Origin: Tannerella sp.
GTDB lineage: Bacteria > Bacteroidota > Bacteroidia > Bacteroidales > Tannerellaceae
NCBI GenBank assembly: GCA_031263835.1
Contig: JAISEZ010000034.1
Span: forward strand, 1 to 7,139
Direction of reading: 5' to 3'
Length of the DNA: 7,139 nucleotides
Shown: positions 1 to 7,139 of the stretch, piece after piece
Layout of the letters: each line of letters starts with the position of its first letter
Numbering within the stretch: the stretch's first letter is position 1
Notes under the pieces: model-generated
The model's input: the letters and a program-made list of their open reading frames with translations, nothing else
Told to the model about the DNA's origin: nothing
Databases searched by the model: none
Made by a program: the position numbers and the translations under genes

Positions 1-22
1 ATGCCGGCCGGTAAGCCGGCAT
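1..22. repeat. Perfect 8-bp inverted repeat (GC-rich hairpin)
   Basis: Arm 1-8 (ATGCCGGC) is the exact reverse complement of arm 15-22 (GCCGGCAT), with a six-base loop CGGTAA. It can form a stable stem on either strand. No T-run follows on the plus strand, so it is not a canonical intrinsic terminator, although it could be the 3' end of an upstream transcript. It sits at the window edge, so its context is unknown. Confidence 0.6.
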
Positions 23-154
23 GAAGGGAGACGTCCGGCCCGTTAACCGGGAAGCAAAAAACAGACGTATCACTTTGTAACAGAATGATTAAGGAATAAA
101 CGGAAGGATTTGAAAACAACGAAAAGGCGGTCGGGAAATAACCGGTACTTGCTT

Positions 155-164
155 TCCGGCCGGA
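155..164. repeat. Perfect 10-base palindrome TCCGGCCGGA in the SusC leader
   Basis: This ten-base sequence is fully self-complementary. Its eight-base core CCGGCCGG also occurs at 4-11, and a shorter CCGGCC occurs at 35-40. GGAAA at 134-138 can pair with TTTCC at 153-157, so the palindrome overlaps one arm of a weak possible hairpin. It could be a regulator half-site pair or RNA structure in the leader, but in GC-biased DNA a palindrome of this length may be chance. No function is assigned. Confidence 0.3.
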
Positions 165-225
165 TAGACATTAAAAGTACCATTTCAAAACTAATTATAT
201 TATTTACAATTAAATTTTTAGATGT

Positions 226-3200
226 ATGACAAGGAACTTAATCAACGGCATGAAAAGAGCCGGATTTGAAAAATTGAAAAGAATGATGACGCTGTCCGTA
301 TTCCTCCTGATGGTGGGGACGGGCATGGTGTTCGCCCGCGACGGTTTTCCGCCGGAAACGGACGAACCGGAACAGAGCAAAATTCGCATCACCGGTACGG
401 TGGTCGACGCGGCAGGCGAGCCGGTGGTCGGAGCGAATATTGTGGAGAAGGCCACGAGGTCGAACGGAACGGTAACGGATGTGGAAGGGCGTTTCAGCCT
501 GAACGTCTCGCCGGGCGCGACGCTGGTAATTTCGTTCATCGGATATGTTTCGAAGGAGATTGCCGTGGGGAATCAGACCCGTTTGGACATCGAGCTTCTG
601 GAAGACAGTGAGGTGCTGGAGGAAGTGGTCGTGGTCGGCTACGGTACACAGAAGAAGGTGAACCTGTCGGGCGCGGTGTCAACCGTATCGTCCAAGACGC
701 TGGACAACCGTCCCGTGACGAATGCCAACATGGCCCTGCAGGGACTGGCGCCCGGCCTGAACATCCAGATGTCGAGCGGTCAGGCCACTTCCGCGCCGGA
801 CATCAATATCCGCGGATATACGTCCATCAACGGCGGAAGCGCCTTTATTCTGGTGGACAATGTGCCGGTCTCGGCCGACGAGCTGTCGCGCATCAACCCC
901 GCCGATATTGAAAGCGCCACGGTGCTCAAGGATGCGGCCGCTTCGGCTATCTATGGCGCACGCGCCGCCTTCGGCGTGCTGCTGATCACTACGAAGACGG
1001 CCAAAAGCGACAAGCTGGAAGTGGATGTCGACGTCAACTACGGTATTCACAACCTGTTTAATCTGCCGAATCTTATTACGGATATCTCGCAGTTTATGGA
1101 TATGACGACCGCGGCAGGCTATCCGTTGCGTACCATTTATTCCGATACGCAGCGGGAATATGCCCGGCAACGCTCGGCCAATCCGTCTTTGTCCGATGTC
1201 ATCCCGAATCCGACCAATCCCAACCTGTGGGACTACTACGCCATGACCAACTGGTATGAAACGGTCTATAAGCAAAACACGCCGTCCTATACCGCCAATG
1301 TGCGCATTGCCCAGAAAAGGGACCGGCTGACCTATGCCATGAGTGGCGGATATTACCGGCAGGAGGGCGTGCACAAGCTGGCAAACGATGTATTCAACCG
1401 TTATACGTTCAGGGGCAACGGCACCTATGACCTGACTAACTGGTGGAAAGTGGGATCCCATATTTCGTTTGTCCATACCGGCTACGACTATCCAACCACA
1501 CTGGACTATAATCTCTTTGGAAAAGTGCAAACCGAGGACGTCTGCTATCCGTTGCGGAACCCGGACGGAACGTGGACGGATGGCGGCGCGGACGTGGTGG
1601 GTCTGATGACGGAAGGCGGACGGACGGACAAGCAGGTGGATGAAACACAGATATCGCTGAACACCACCATTGACATCCTGAAGGACGTGTGGAGCATCAA
1701 AGGCGACGTCAACTTCAGGCGAAGCCACAAGGATACAGATTCCCACTCCTATCCGTCCTATTACCGCAGAGGCCCCGAGGAGGCGCTTATGTCAAGGTGG
1801 AATACCGGCAACAATACGTTTGCCGCCGTCACTTCCAACATCAACAACTATACGGTGTTCAACGTATACACGGATTTTCATAAAACCTTCGCCGGCAAAC
1901 ACTACGTTCAGGCGCTGGCCGGATTCAACCAGGAATACCTGTACATTTCCGATCATTCGGTGCAGAGGCAGCAACTCATCAGCAGCGGCCTGCCGACCTT
2001 GCAGCTGGCTACCGGAACCGTTAACGCCTACCAGAACATCGAAGAACTGGCCCTGAGAGGCATCTTCTACCGGCTGAACTATATTTATGACAACCGGTAT
2101 ATCCTGGAATTTGACGGGCGTAACGACGGCACCTCCCGTTTCCCTGCAAACAAGCGCTGGGGGATGTTCCCGTCCGGTTCGGTAGCGTGGGTGCTGTCGC
2201 AGGAAAAATTCTTCTCCGGAGTCAATGATGCGTTGAAGATAAGCAACCTGAAACTGCGGGGCTCCTATGGCGTACTGGGCAATCAGGTGGTGAAAAGCGG
2301 CGACAGGGAAATCTATTATCCCTACCTTGCGGCGATGGGTTCGGGAACGATCGGCACGGTCATTGACGGGACGCAGCCCATGGCGGTGTTCCAGCCCGGA
2401 ACGGTTGCCGGCGACCTGACGTGGGAGCGGGTACGCACCATCAACGGCGGCCTCGACCTGGGACTGTTCAAAAACAAGCTGGATCTGTCGTTTGACCTCT
2501 ATACCCGCTATACCGAGGACATGCTTACCAAAAGCAAGTCCCTGCCGGCTTTCTACGGGGCAGGCGAACCCAGAAGCAACGCAGCCGACCTGAAAACAAA
2601 AGGATGGGAACTGATGGCGAGCTATCGCGATCAGGTAAACGTAGCCGGCTCACCGCTTTCGTTTTCGCTGAGTTTCATGCTGTCCGACAGCCGGACATGG
2701 ATCACCAGATACGACAATCCGAACAAAGTCCTTTCCGACTACTATGAAGGACAGGAACTCGGCTCAATCTGGGGACTGGTCACCGAAGGCTATTTCCAGT
2801 CGGAGGAAGAGCTGGCGAACTGGCCGGATCAGACAAAGGTCGGATCGGACGACAACCAGTACAAGTTTTATGTTGGAGACTTGAAGTTCAAAGACCTGAA
2901 CGAAGACAACGAAATCAGTTTCGGTTCGGGTACCGTGGACGATCCCGGCGACCGGAAAATCATCGGCAACGACCGCGCCCGGCTGCCCTATTCCATCACG
3001 GTGGACGGGACATGGAAAGGCTTCGACCTGCGCCTTTTCTTTCAGGGCGTAGGGAAAAGGGACTGGTATCCGGATAACCGCGACTTCTGGGGGACTACCC
3101 AGTCGCCGTGGCACACGCCTCTCGTCAAGAATCTGGATGCCTGGACTACGGAAAACAGGAATGCCTATTTCCCCAGGGTCAAGCAGTACATCGCCGAAGA

Positions 3201-3486
3201 AACCGGCTCAAACGGGACCGAACTGGGCGCGCCGCAGACCAAATACCTGCAGGACGCTTCCTATCTCCGGCTGAAAAACCTGACGGCGGGATATACGCTC
3301 CCCGCAACGATCTCGAACAGGTGGAAGATCAGTCACCTGAGAGTCTATCTCAGTGCGGAAAACCTTTGGACTCTGAATCGCATTGATATAAAGGAGTTAG
3401 ACCCCGAAATGATGACGGGCGCCAGCCGGAGTTCGCAATATCCGTTTCAAAGAGTATTTTCCCTGGGGCTTCAGTTGAATTTTTAA
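226..3486 (+). CDS. SusC/RagA-family TonB-linked outer-membrane transporter
   Basis: This outer-membrane channel takes up oligomers using TonB/ExbBD energy, with the SusD partner encoded next door acting as its lid. The 1086 residues match the usual SusC length. A signal peptide is visible: basic residues, hydrophobic stretch about 21-37, likely cleavage after VFA at 35-37. A carboxypeptidase-D-regulatory-like beta-sandwich follows at about 54-125 (GEPVVGANIVEK, GTVTDVEGRFSL). Next come the SusC-typical EVVVVGYGTQKK at 133-144, near the TonB box, and the plug to about 260 (INIRGY, VLKDAAASAIYGARAAFGV, LITTK). The rest is beta-barrel, including the family motif DGRNDGTSRF from residue 630, and ends in a terminal phenylalanine (GLQLNF). 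No STN domain is present, so FecR/ECF-sigma signalling through this protein is not indicated. Substrate is unknown. The start is uncertain: ATG at 226 gives eight extra residues over ATG at 250, which begins a more typical signal peptide (MKRAG). Confidence 0.95.
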   Translation: MTRNLINGMKRAGFEKLKRMMTLSVFLLMVGTGMVFARDGFPPETDEPEQSKIRITGTVVDAAGEPVVGANIVEKATRSNGTVTDVEGRFSLNVSPGATLVISFIGYVSKEIAVGNQTRLDIELLEDSEVLEEVVVVGYGTQKKVNLSGAVSTVSSKTLDNRPVTNANMALQGLAPGLNIQMSSGQATSAPDINIRGYTSINGGSAFILVDNVPVSADELSRINPADIESATVLKDAAASAIYGARAAFGVLLITTKTAKSDKLEVDVDVNYGIHNLFNLPNLITDISQFMDMTTAAGYPLRTIYSDTQREYARQRSANPSLSDVIPNPTNPNLWDYYAMTNWYETVYKQNTPSYTANVRIAQKRDRLTYAMSGGYYRQEGVHKLANDVFNRYTFRGNGTYDLTNWWKVGSHISFVHTGYDYPTTLDYNLFGKVQTEDVCYPLRNPDGTWTDGGADVVGLMTEGGRTDKQVDETQISLNTTIDILKDVWSIKGDVNFRRSHKDTDSHSYPSYYRRGPEEALMSRWNTGNNTFAAVTSNINNYTVFNVYTDFHKTFAGKHYVQALAGFNQEYLYISDHSVQRQQLISSGLPTLQLATGTVNAYQNIEELALRGIFYRLNYIYDNRYILEFDGRNDGTSRFPANKRWGMFPSGSVAWVLSQEKFFSGVNDALKISNLKLRGSYGVLGNQVVKSGDREIYYPYLAAMGSGTIGTVIDGTQPMAVFQPGTVAGDLTWERVRTINGGLDLGLFKNKLDLSFDLYTRYTEDMLTKSKSLPAFYGAGEPRSNAADLKTKGWELMASYRDQVNVAGSPLSFSLSFMLSDSRTWITRYDNPNKVLSDYYEGQELGSIWGLVTEGYFQSEEELANWPDQTKVGSDDNQYKFYVGDLKFKDLNEDNEISFGSGTVDDPGDRKIIGNDRARLPYSITVDGTWKGFDLRLFFQGVGKRDWYPDNRDFWGTTQSPWHTPLVKNLDAWTTENRNAYFPRVKQYIAEETGSNGTELGAPQTKYLQDASYLRLKNLTAGYTLPATISNRWKISHLRVYLSAENLWTLNRIDIKELDPEMMTGASRSSQYPFQRVFSLGLQLNF

Positions 3487-3507
3487 CGCATAAAAAACAG
3501 TATATAT

Positions 3508-5334
3508 ATGAAAAAGATAATTTATTTGATAGCTGTCATCGGCTTGACGTGCGGACTTGCATCATGCAACGATGATTTTCTGGATAGAGTGCCGAAAACG
3601 AACATTACCGGCAGCGGCTTCTTCAAAACGCCGGACGATTTGAAAACGTATGTCAACGGCCTGTACAGCGATGGCGCTTTATGGCCCGGCGGAAGTTACG
3701 ACGACTTTGAGTCCGACAACGTGACGCTATACGGCATGAGCAGTCAGACGTGGACGATGATCCGGGGTACTCTCTCGGAAGAAACAGCCTCCGGCTGGGG
3801 CAACTGGGGCAGCCTGCGCAGCGTGAATTTCATGCTGTACAATTCGGGAAATGTCTCCGGCTCGAGCGAAGAGATACGGAATTATATCGGTATTGCCCGG
3901 TATATGAGAGCGTATTTATACATGAATCAGGTGGCCGCCTATTCGGACGTTCCCTGGAGCAGCAAACCCATGGAAACGGACGACCCCGACCTGTACAAGC
4001 CGGCCGATCCCCGTGCACTGGTTGTTGATTCCATCATGGCCGACCTTGAATATGCGGTTGCCAACATCAGCGCCGAGATGGGTAACAAGACCCGTATACA
4101 CAAATACGCAGCCCTGGCTTTGCTGGCGCGCTTCTCCCTTCAGGAAGGCACCTGGCGGAAATATCATCCGGAGCTGAATCTGGCTTCGACGGCCGACCGT
4201 TTCCTGCAAAGGGCGGTATCCGCCTGCGAGGAAATCATCAACAGCGGCCAGTTTGAAATTACGGGAAGCGGCGTTCAGGAACTGGAGAACGGCATCCTTG
4301 CTTCGGAAGCGTACCGCGCCCTGTTTCAGTCTCAGGATCTGTCCGGCAACAGGGAAATCATCCAGTGGTATGACTATAACAAAACCTTCAACCGGCAGGT
4401 CGGCGTTGGCCGTGTCAGGGGACTGGACTTTGGCATGAGCCGCAGTTTCATTGAATCCTATCTGATGAAAGACGGAACTCCGTTCACCGCTACGGCCGGA
4501 TATGCCACCAAAACGTTTGCGGAAATCTTTACCGGCAGGGATCCCCGGATGGCGGAAACCGTAGCCTATCCCGGCTATGCCGACCCGTTCCCGTATTATC
4601 CCAGGCCCATTGTGGGCGGATATGCCCAGATCAAGTTTTACGCACGCAACCCGGACTGGCGGGCAAGTTCGGACGCGGCCTGGGAGGCCATCCTGATCTA
4701 CCGGTATGCGGAAATCCTGCTTATCCTTGCGGAAGCCAAAGCGGAACTGGGTTCCATCACGCAAACCGACCTGGACATGACCGTCAACCGGTTGCGGAAC
4801 CGGGTAGGGATACCGCCGATGTCGCTGGAAACGGCGAACGGCGCGGTCGACCCCGTGCTGGCCGGACAGTATCCGAACGTGAGCGGTGCAAACAGAGGCG
4901 TGATTCTTGAAATCCGCCGCGAACGGCGGATAGAGCTGGCATGTGAAGGCCATCGCCTGCGCGACCTGAATCGCTGGTATGCCGGCAAACTGTTCGGTAC
5001 GCTGCAGCAGGGTATTTACATCCCTGCTTTGGGCGCGTATGACGTCACCGGAGACGGCATCGAAGATGTCGCTATCCTGCAAAGCCCCGGCGAGACCGGC
5101 CCGATCAGTTCGATTCCGGAGGAAATCCGCGAGAATCTCCAGTTGTACTACCTGAAGGATGCAAGCGGGAACGACAACGAGATTTATCTTGAAAACGGCA
5201 CTTCGGGACATATCATGATGACCGCCGACAGACTGCTTGGTCGCGTGTTCGAGGAGCCGAAATTCTATTATCGTCCGATACCTCAACGGCAAATCGTTCT
5301 GAATCCGAATCTGAAACAGCCCTTCGGCTGGTAG
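3508..5334 (+). CDS. SusD/RagB-family substrate-binding outer-membrane lipoprotein
   Basis: This cell-surface lipoprotein captures substrate and caps the SusC-like barrel. The 608 residues are in the upper part of the family range. The N terminus is a clear lipoprotein signal (MKKIIYLIAVIGL) with lipobox LASC and lipidated Cys20, followed by the SusD-typical NDDFLDRVP. The N-terminal SusD-like, TPR-rich region runs to roughly residue 290 and contains HKYAALALLARFSLQEGTW at about 199-217, a conserved family helix. The C-terminal RagB/SusD domain shows YRYAEILLILAEAKAEL near 400, LRNRVGIPPM near 430, EIRRERRIELACEGHR at 468-483 and DLNRW at 486-490. It ends with the family tail IPQRQIVLNPNLKQPFGW. 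It starts 21 bases after the SusC-like stop, has no obvious Shine-Dalgarno site, and is surely co-transcribed with that gene. A hairpin terminator follows at once. The specific ligand cannot be inferred from sequence alone. Confidence 0.95.
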   Translation: MKKIIYLIAVIGLTCGLASCNDDFLDRVPKTNITGSGFFKTPDDLKTYVNGLYSDGALWPGGSYDDFESDNVTLYGMSSQTWTMIRGTLSEETASGWGNWGSLRSVNFMLYNSGNVSGSSEEIRNYIGIARYMRAYLYMNQVAAYSDVPWSSKPMETDDPDLYKPADPRALVVDSIMADLEYAVANISAEMGNKTRIHKYAALALLARFSLQEGTWRKYHPELNLASTADRFLQRAVSACEEIINSGQFEITGSGVQELENGILASEAYRALFQSQDLSGNREIIQWYDYNKTFNRQVGVGRVRGLDFGMSRSFIESYLMKDGTPFTATAGYATKTFAEIFTGRDPRMAETVAYPGYADPFPYYPRPIVGGYAQIKFYARNPDWRASSDAAWEAILIYRYAEILLILAEAKAELGSITQTDLDMTVNRLRNRVGIPPMSLETANGAVDPVLAGQYPNVSGANRGVILEIRRERRIELACEGHRLRDLNRWYAGKLFGTLQQGIYIPALGAYDVTGDGIEDVAILQSPGETGPISSIPEEIRENLQLYYLKDASGNDNEIYLENGTSGHIMMTADRLLGRVFEEPKFYYRPIPQRQIVLNPNLKQPFGW

Positions 5335-5364
5335 TTTTCGAATGGAGAATTATAGAATATTGAA

Positions 5365-5397
5365 AAAGAAGGTTGTCCCAAAAGGACAACCTTCTTT
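5365..5397. terminator. Bidirectional intrinsic terminator between convergent units
   Basis: Arms 5365-5378 (AAAGAAGGTTGTCC) and 5384-5397 (GGACAACCTTCTTT) are perfectly complementary over 14 bp, with the five-base loop CAAAA. The A-rich 5' flank and T-rich 3' flank give a T-run on both strands: CTTCTTTGTT on plus and CTTCTTTTTC on minus. It lies 30 bases past the SusD-like stop and about 100 bases past the mutase stop, so it can end both convergent transcripts. The minus-strand T-run is the better of the two. Confidence 0.88.
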
Positions 5398-5451
5398 GTT
5401 GAGTTTCCCGTAACCGGGTCTGTTTACGCGTATGGCGTCTTTCGTTACGTC

Positions 5452-5487
5452 CGTCCCTGCCGTCCCCAGCGTCCCTACTGTCCCCTA
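5452..5487. repeat. 9-base tandem microrepeat, four imperfect units
   Basis: Four consecutive nine-base units can be read: CGTCCCTGC, CGTCCCCAG, CGTCCCTAC and TGTCCCCTA. All share the core (C/T)GTCCC at the same phase. On the minus strand this is a run of GGGAC(A/G) units spaced nine bases apart. It ends eight bases beyond the stop codon of the mutase, in that gene's 3' untranslated region before the shared terminator. A preceding nine bases (5443-5451) fit only weakly. The function is unknown. It may be a slippage-derived repeat, a degenerated dispersed repeat, or the remnant of a longer array. Confidence 0.55.
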
Positions 5488-5495
5488 TAAAGGAT

Positions 5496-7139
5496 TTATT
5501 CGCCCAGCAGGATGGTGAGTATCTGGACGGCGGCTTTGCTGACCGAGGTGCCGGGGCCGAAGATGGCGGCAACGCCGGCACGGTACAGAAAGTCGTAGTC
5601 CTGCGCCGGGATGACGCCGCCGGCAATCACGAGGATGTCGGGACGTCCCTGCTTTGCGAGTTCTTCGATGACCTGGGGCACAAGCGTCTTGTGTCCGGCG
5701 GCGAGCGACGAGACGCCCAGCACGTGTACGTCGTTCTCCACCGCCTGGCGCGCGGCTTCGGCCGGGGTCTGGAACAGCGGCCCCATGTCGACGTCGAAGC
5801 CGCAGTCGGCATAGCCCGTTGCTACTACTTTGGCGCCGCGGTCGTGTCCGTCCTGCCCCATTTTGGCTATCATGATACGCGGCTGGCGCCCTTCCTTTTT
5901 GGCAAATCTGTCTGCCAGTTCGCAGGCTTTGACGAAGTCTGCATCTCTTCCTGTTTCCGATGAATACACTCCTGATATGGTTCTGATGATTGCTTTGTAA
6001 CGTCCGGCGACGGCTTCGCAGGCGTCCGAGATTTCTCCCAGCGTGGCGCGAAGGCCGGCAGCCTTTACGGCCAGTTCGAGCAGGTTGCCCTCGCCGGTGC
6101 GGGCGCACTCGGTGATTTCGGCCAGCACCTGCCGGATGGCCTCCCCGTCGCGTTTCGCGCGCAGTTCGTCGAGGCGCGTAATCTGCTCCTCGCGCACGGC
6201 CGTGTTGTCGATTTCGAGGATGTCGATGGGCGCCTCCTTCTCAAGGCGGTAGCGGTTGACGCCGACGATAATCTGCGCGCCCGAGTCGATGCGCGCCTGC
6301 GTGCGTGCGGCGGCCTCCTCGATGCGCATCTTCGGCAGACCGGTCTCGATGGCCTTGGCCATGCCGCCCATGCTTTCGATTTCCTGAATCAGCTCCCAGC
6401 CCCGGTGCACCAGCTCGTTCGTCAGCGTCTCCACATAGTACGAACCGGCCCAGGGGTCGATGCCGCGGCATATCTGCGTCTCTTCCTGAACGTATATCTG
6501 CGTGTTGCGGGCGATGCGGGCGGAGAAGTCGGTCGGCAGGGCGATGGCTTCGTCGAGGGCATTGGTGTGCAGCGACTGCGTGTGTCCGAGGGCGGCGGCC
6601 ATGGCCTCGATGCAGGTGCGTCCGACGTTGTTGAACGGGTCCTGTTCGGTGAGCGACCAGCCGGACGTCTGGCAGTGCGTGCGCAGGGCGAGCGATTTGG
6701 GGTTCTTTGCTCCGAAACTCTTCACGATTTTGGCCCATAACATGCGCGCGGCGCGCATCTTGGCGATTTCCATGAAATGATTCATCCCGATGGCCCAGAA
6801 GAACGACAGGCGGGGTGCGAAGGCGTCGACGTCGATGCCGGCGTTGATGCCCGCGCGGAGGTATTCCATGCCGTCGCACAGGGTGTAGGCCATTTCGATG
6901 TCGGCCGTTGCGCCGGCTTCCTGCATGTGATAGCCGGAGATGGAGATGGAGTTGAACTTGGGCATCTTCTGCGATGTGTATTCGAAGATGTCGGCGATGA
7001 TTTTCATCGAAAATTCCGGGGGATAGATGTAGGTGTTGCGCACCATAAACTCCTTGAGGATGTCGTTCTGTATCGTGCCGGACATTTCTTCCAGCCGCGC
7101 GCCCTGTTCGAGTCCGGCGTTGATGTAGAACGCGAGGAT
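5496..7139 (-). CDS. scpA: Methylmalonyl-CoA mutase large (catalytic) subunit, 5' end outside the window
   Basis: This is a coenzyme-B12-dependent mutase interconverting succinyl-CoA and (R)-methylmalonyl-CoA in the cytoplasm, which in Bacteroidales leads to propionate. It is also called mutB. There are 547 visible residues. The frame is open to the right edge (18 codons before the first in-window ATG at 7083-7085), and roughly 165-170 N-terminal residues are missing compared with the usual ~715. The TIM-barrel substrate domain shows [18 protein letters not shown], whose Arg (7038-7040) matches the CoA-ester-contacting Arg207 of the Propionibacterium enzyme. [13 protein letters not shown] contains the active-site Tyr-His pair (His at 6927-6929). 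[16 protein letters not shown] and [20 protein letters not shown] are also present. The C-terminal cobalamin-binding Rossmann domain has DGHDRGAKV, with the cobalt-ligating His at 5844-5846, then [10 protein letters not shown] and AGGVIP. All visible catalytic features are intact. The heterodimer partner (small subunit) would be expected upstream, off the window. Isobutyryl-CoA or ethylmalonyl-CoA mutase is less likely, given near-colinear similarity to true methylmalonyl-CoA mutases. Confidence 0.96.
   Translation of the reverse strand: MLAFYINAGLEQGARLEEMSGTIQNDILKEFMVRNTYIYPPEFSMKIIADIFEYTSQKMPKFNSISISGYHMQEAGATADIEMAYTLCDGMEYLRAGINAGIDVDAFAPRLSFFWAIGMNHFMEIAKMRAARMLWAKIVKSFGAKNPKSLALRTHCQTSGWSLTEQDPFNNVGRTCIEAMAAALGHTQSLHTNALDEAIALPTDFSARIARNTQIYVQEETQICRGIDPWAGSYYVETLTNELVHRGWELIQEIESMGGMAKAIETGLPKMRIEEAAARTQARIDSGAQIIVGVNRYRLEKEAPIDILEIDNTAVREEQITRLDELRAKRDGEAIRQVLAEITECARTGEGNLLELAVKAAGLRATLGEISDACEAVAGRYKAIIRTISGVYSSETGRDADFVKACELADRFAKKEGRQPRIMIAKMGQDGHDRGAKVVATGYADCGFDVDMGPLFQTPAEAARQAVENDVHVLGVSSLAAGHKTLVPQVIEELAKQGRPDILVIAGGVIPAQDYDFLYRAGVAAIFGPGTSVSKAAVQILTILLGE

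Larger units (their letters stand above)
1..225. other. Non-coding leader upstream of the SusC-like gene
   Basis: I see no supportable gene in this stretch. All three forward frames close early, with stops at 12-14, 22-24 and 44-46, so the end of an upstream plus-strand gene could lie in the first few dozen bases, but none can be identified. The left part is GC-rich and carries several CCGG-type dyads. The last 45 or so bases before the gene are strongly AT-rich, as is usual before Bacteroidota start codons. No convincing Bacteroides-type promoter pair (TTTG near -33 and TAnnTTTG near -7) could be found. The closest -7 resemblances are TCACTTTG at 70-77 and TAAATTTT at 211-218, each one base off and each without a suitably spaced upstream element. 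The promoter of the SusC/SusD unit presumably lies here, by position only. Confidence 0.6.

Noticed and set aside
70..77. Possible Bacteroides -7 promoter element TCACTTTG
   Set aside because: It is one base off the TAnnTTTG pattern, and no TTTG-like element lies 19-21 bases upstream, so it cannot be supported as a promoter.
679..1746. Long minus-strand open frame (355 codons) opposite the SusC-like gene
   Set aside because: It is antisense to the plug and barrel coding region. The translation is rich in His, Arg, Gly and Val with no recognisable domain, typical of a shadow frame.
3916..5292. Long minus-strand open frame (458 codons) opposite the SusD-like gene
   Set aside because: It lies wholly antisense to a confidently identified SusD-family gene, its translation resembles no recognisable family, and long antisense frames are expected in moderately GC-rich coding DNA.
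5365..5397. Inverted repeat considered as an insertion-sequence terminal repeat
   Set aside because: The arms are separated by only five bases, no transposase is nearby, and the flanking A and T tracts fit an intrinsic terminator.
5452..5487. Short repeat considered as a CRISPR array
   Set aside because: The units are contiguous nine-base repeats with no spacers, far shorter than CRISPR repeats, and no cas gene is present.
5213..5626. Minus-strand open frame spanning the terminator and the 3' end of the mutase gene
   Set aside because: It crosses the intrinsic terminator and overlaps two real genes in other frames. Its low-complexity Arg/Ser/Asp-rich content comes from the repeat and codon bias.
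6241..6879. Arg/His-rich minus-strand open frame inside the mutase gene
   Set aside because: It is an out-of-frame reading of the mutase coding sequence, whose true frame shows all expected family motifs.

Overview
The window looks like chromosomal DNA from a Bacteroidota member, most likely order Bacteroidales. The evidence is an adjacent SusC-type TonB-dependent transporter and SusD-type lipoprotein pair, a pairing typical of this phylum, and a lack of Shine-Dalgarno-like sites before the genes. The moderately GC-rich composition would suit a higher-GC lineage such as Rikenellaceae/Alistipes, but that is a guess.

Layout. Positions 1-225 are a non-coding leader with a perfect GC-rich hairpin at the extreme left edge and further CCGG-type palindromes. 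It becomes AT-rich just before the first gene. Positions 226-3486 (+) encode a full-length SusC-family outer-membrane transporter with a signal peptide, a carboxypeptidase-D-regulatory-like domain, a plug and a beta-barrel. After 21 bases, 3508-5334 (+) encodes its SusD-family surface lipoprotein partner. A strong hairpin terminator follows at 5365-5397, and then a short stretch with a 9-base tandem microrepeat (5452-5487). From the right edge down to 5496 on the minus strand runs the 3' three quarters of the large subunit of coenzyme-B12-dependent methylmalonyl-CoA mutase, cut by the window boundary.

Function. SusC and SusD together form one TonB-driven uptake complex for an unidentified polymer or oligomer. 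No glycoside hydrolase, peptidase, sulfatase or regulator lies in the window, so the substrate cannot be read from context. The convergent mutase belongs to a separate transcription unit of central metabolism (succinyl-CoA/methylmalonyl-CoA interconversion, the route to propionate). The terminator between them is placed to serve both strands.

Novelty. I do not see an undescribed system here. The genes are well-known families. The points worth a second look are small: the absence of enzymes beside the transporter pair, the 9-base repeat beyond the mutase, palindromes in the leader, and a near-identical short dyad on both sides of the SusC/SusD unit.
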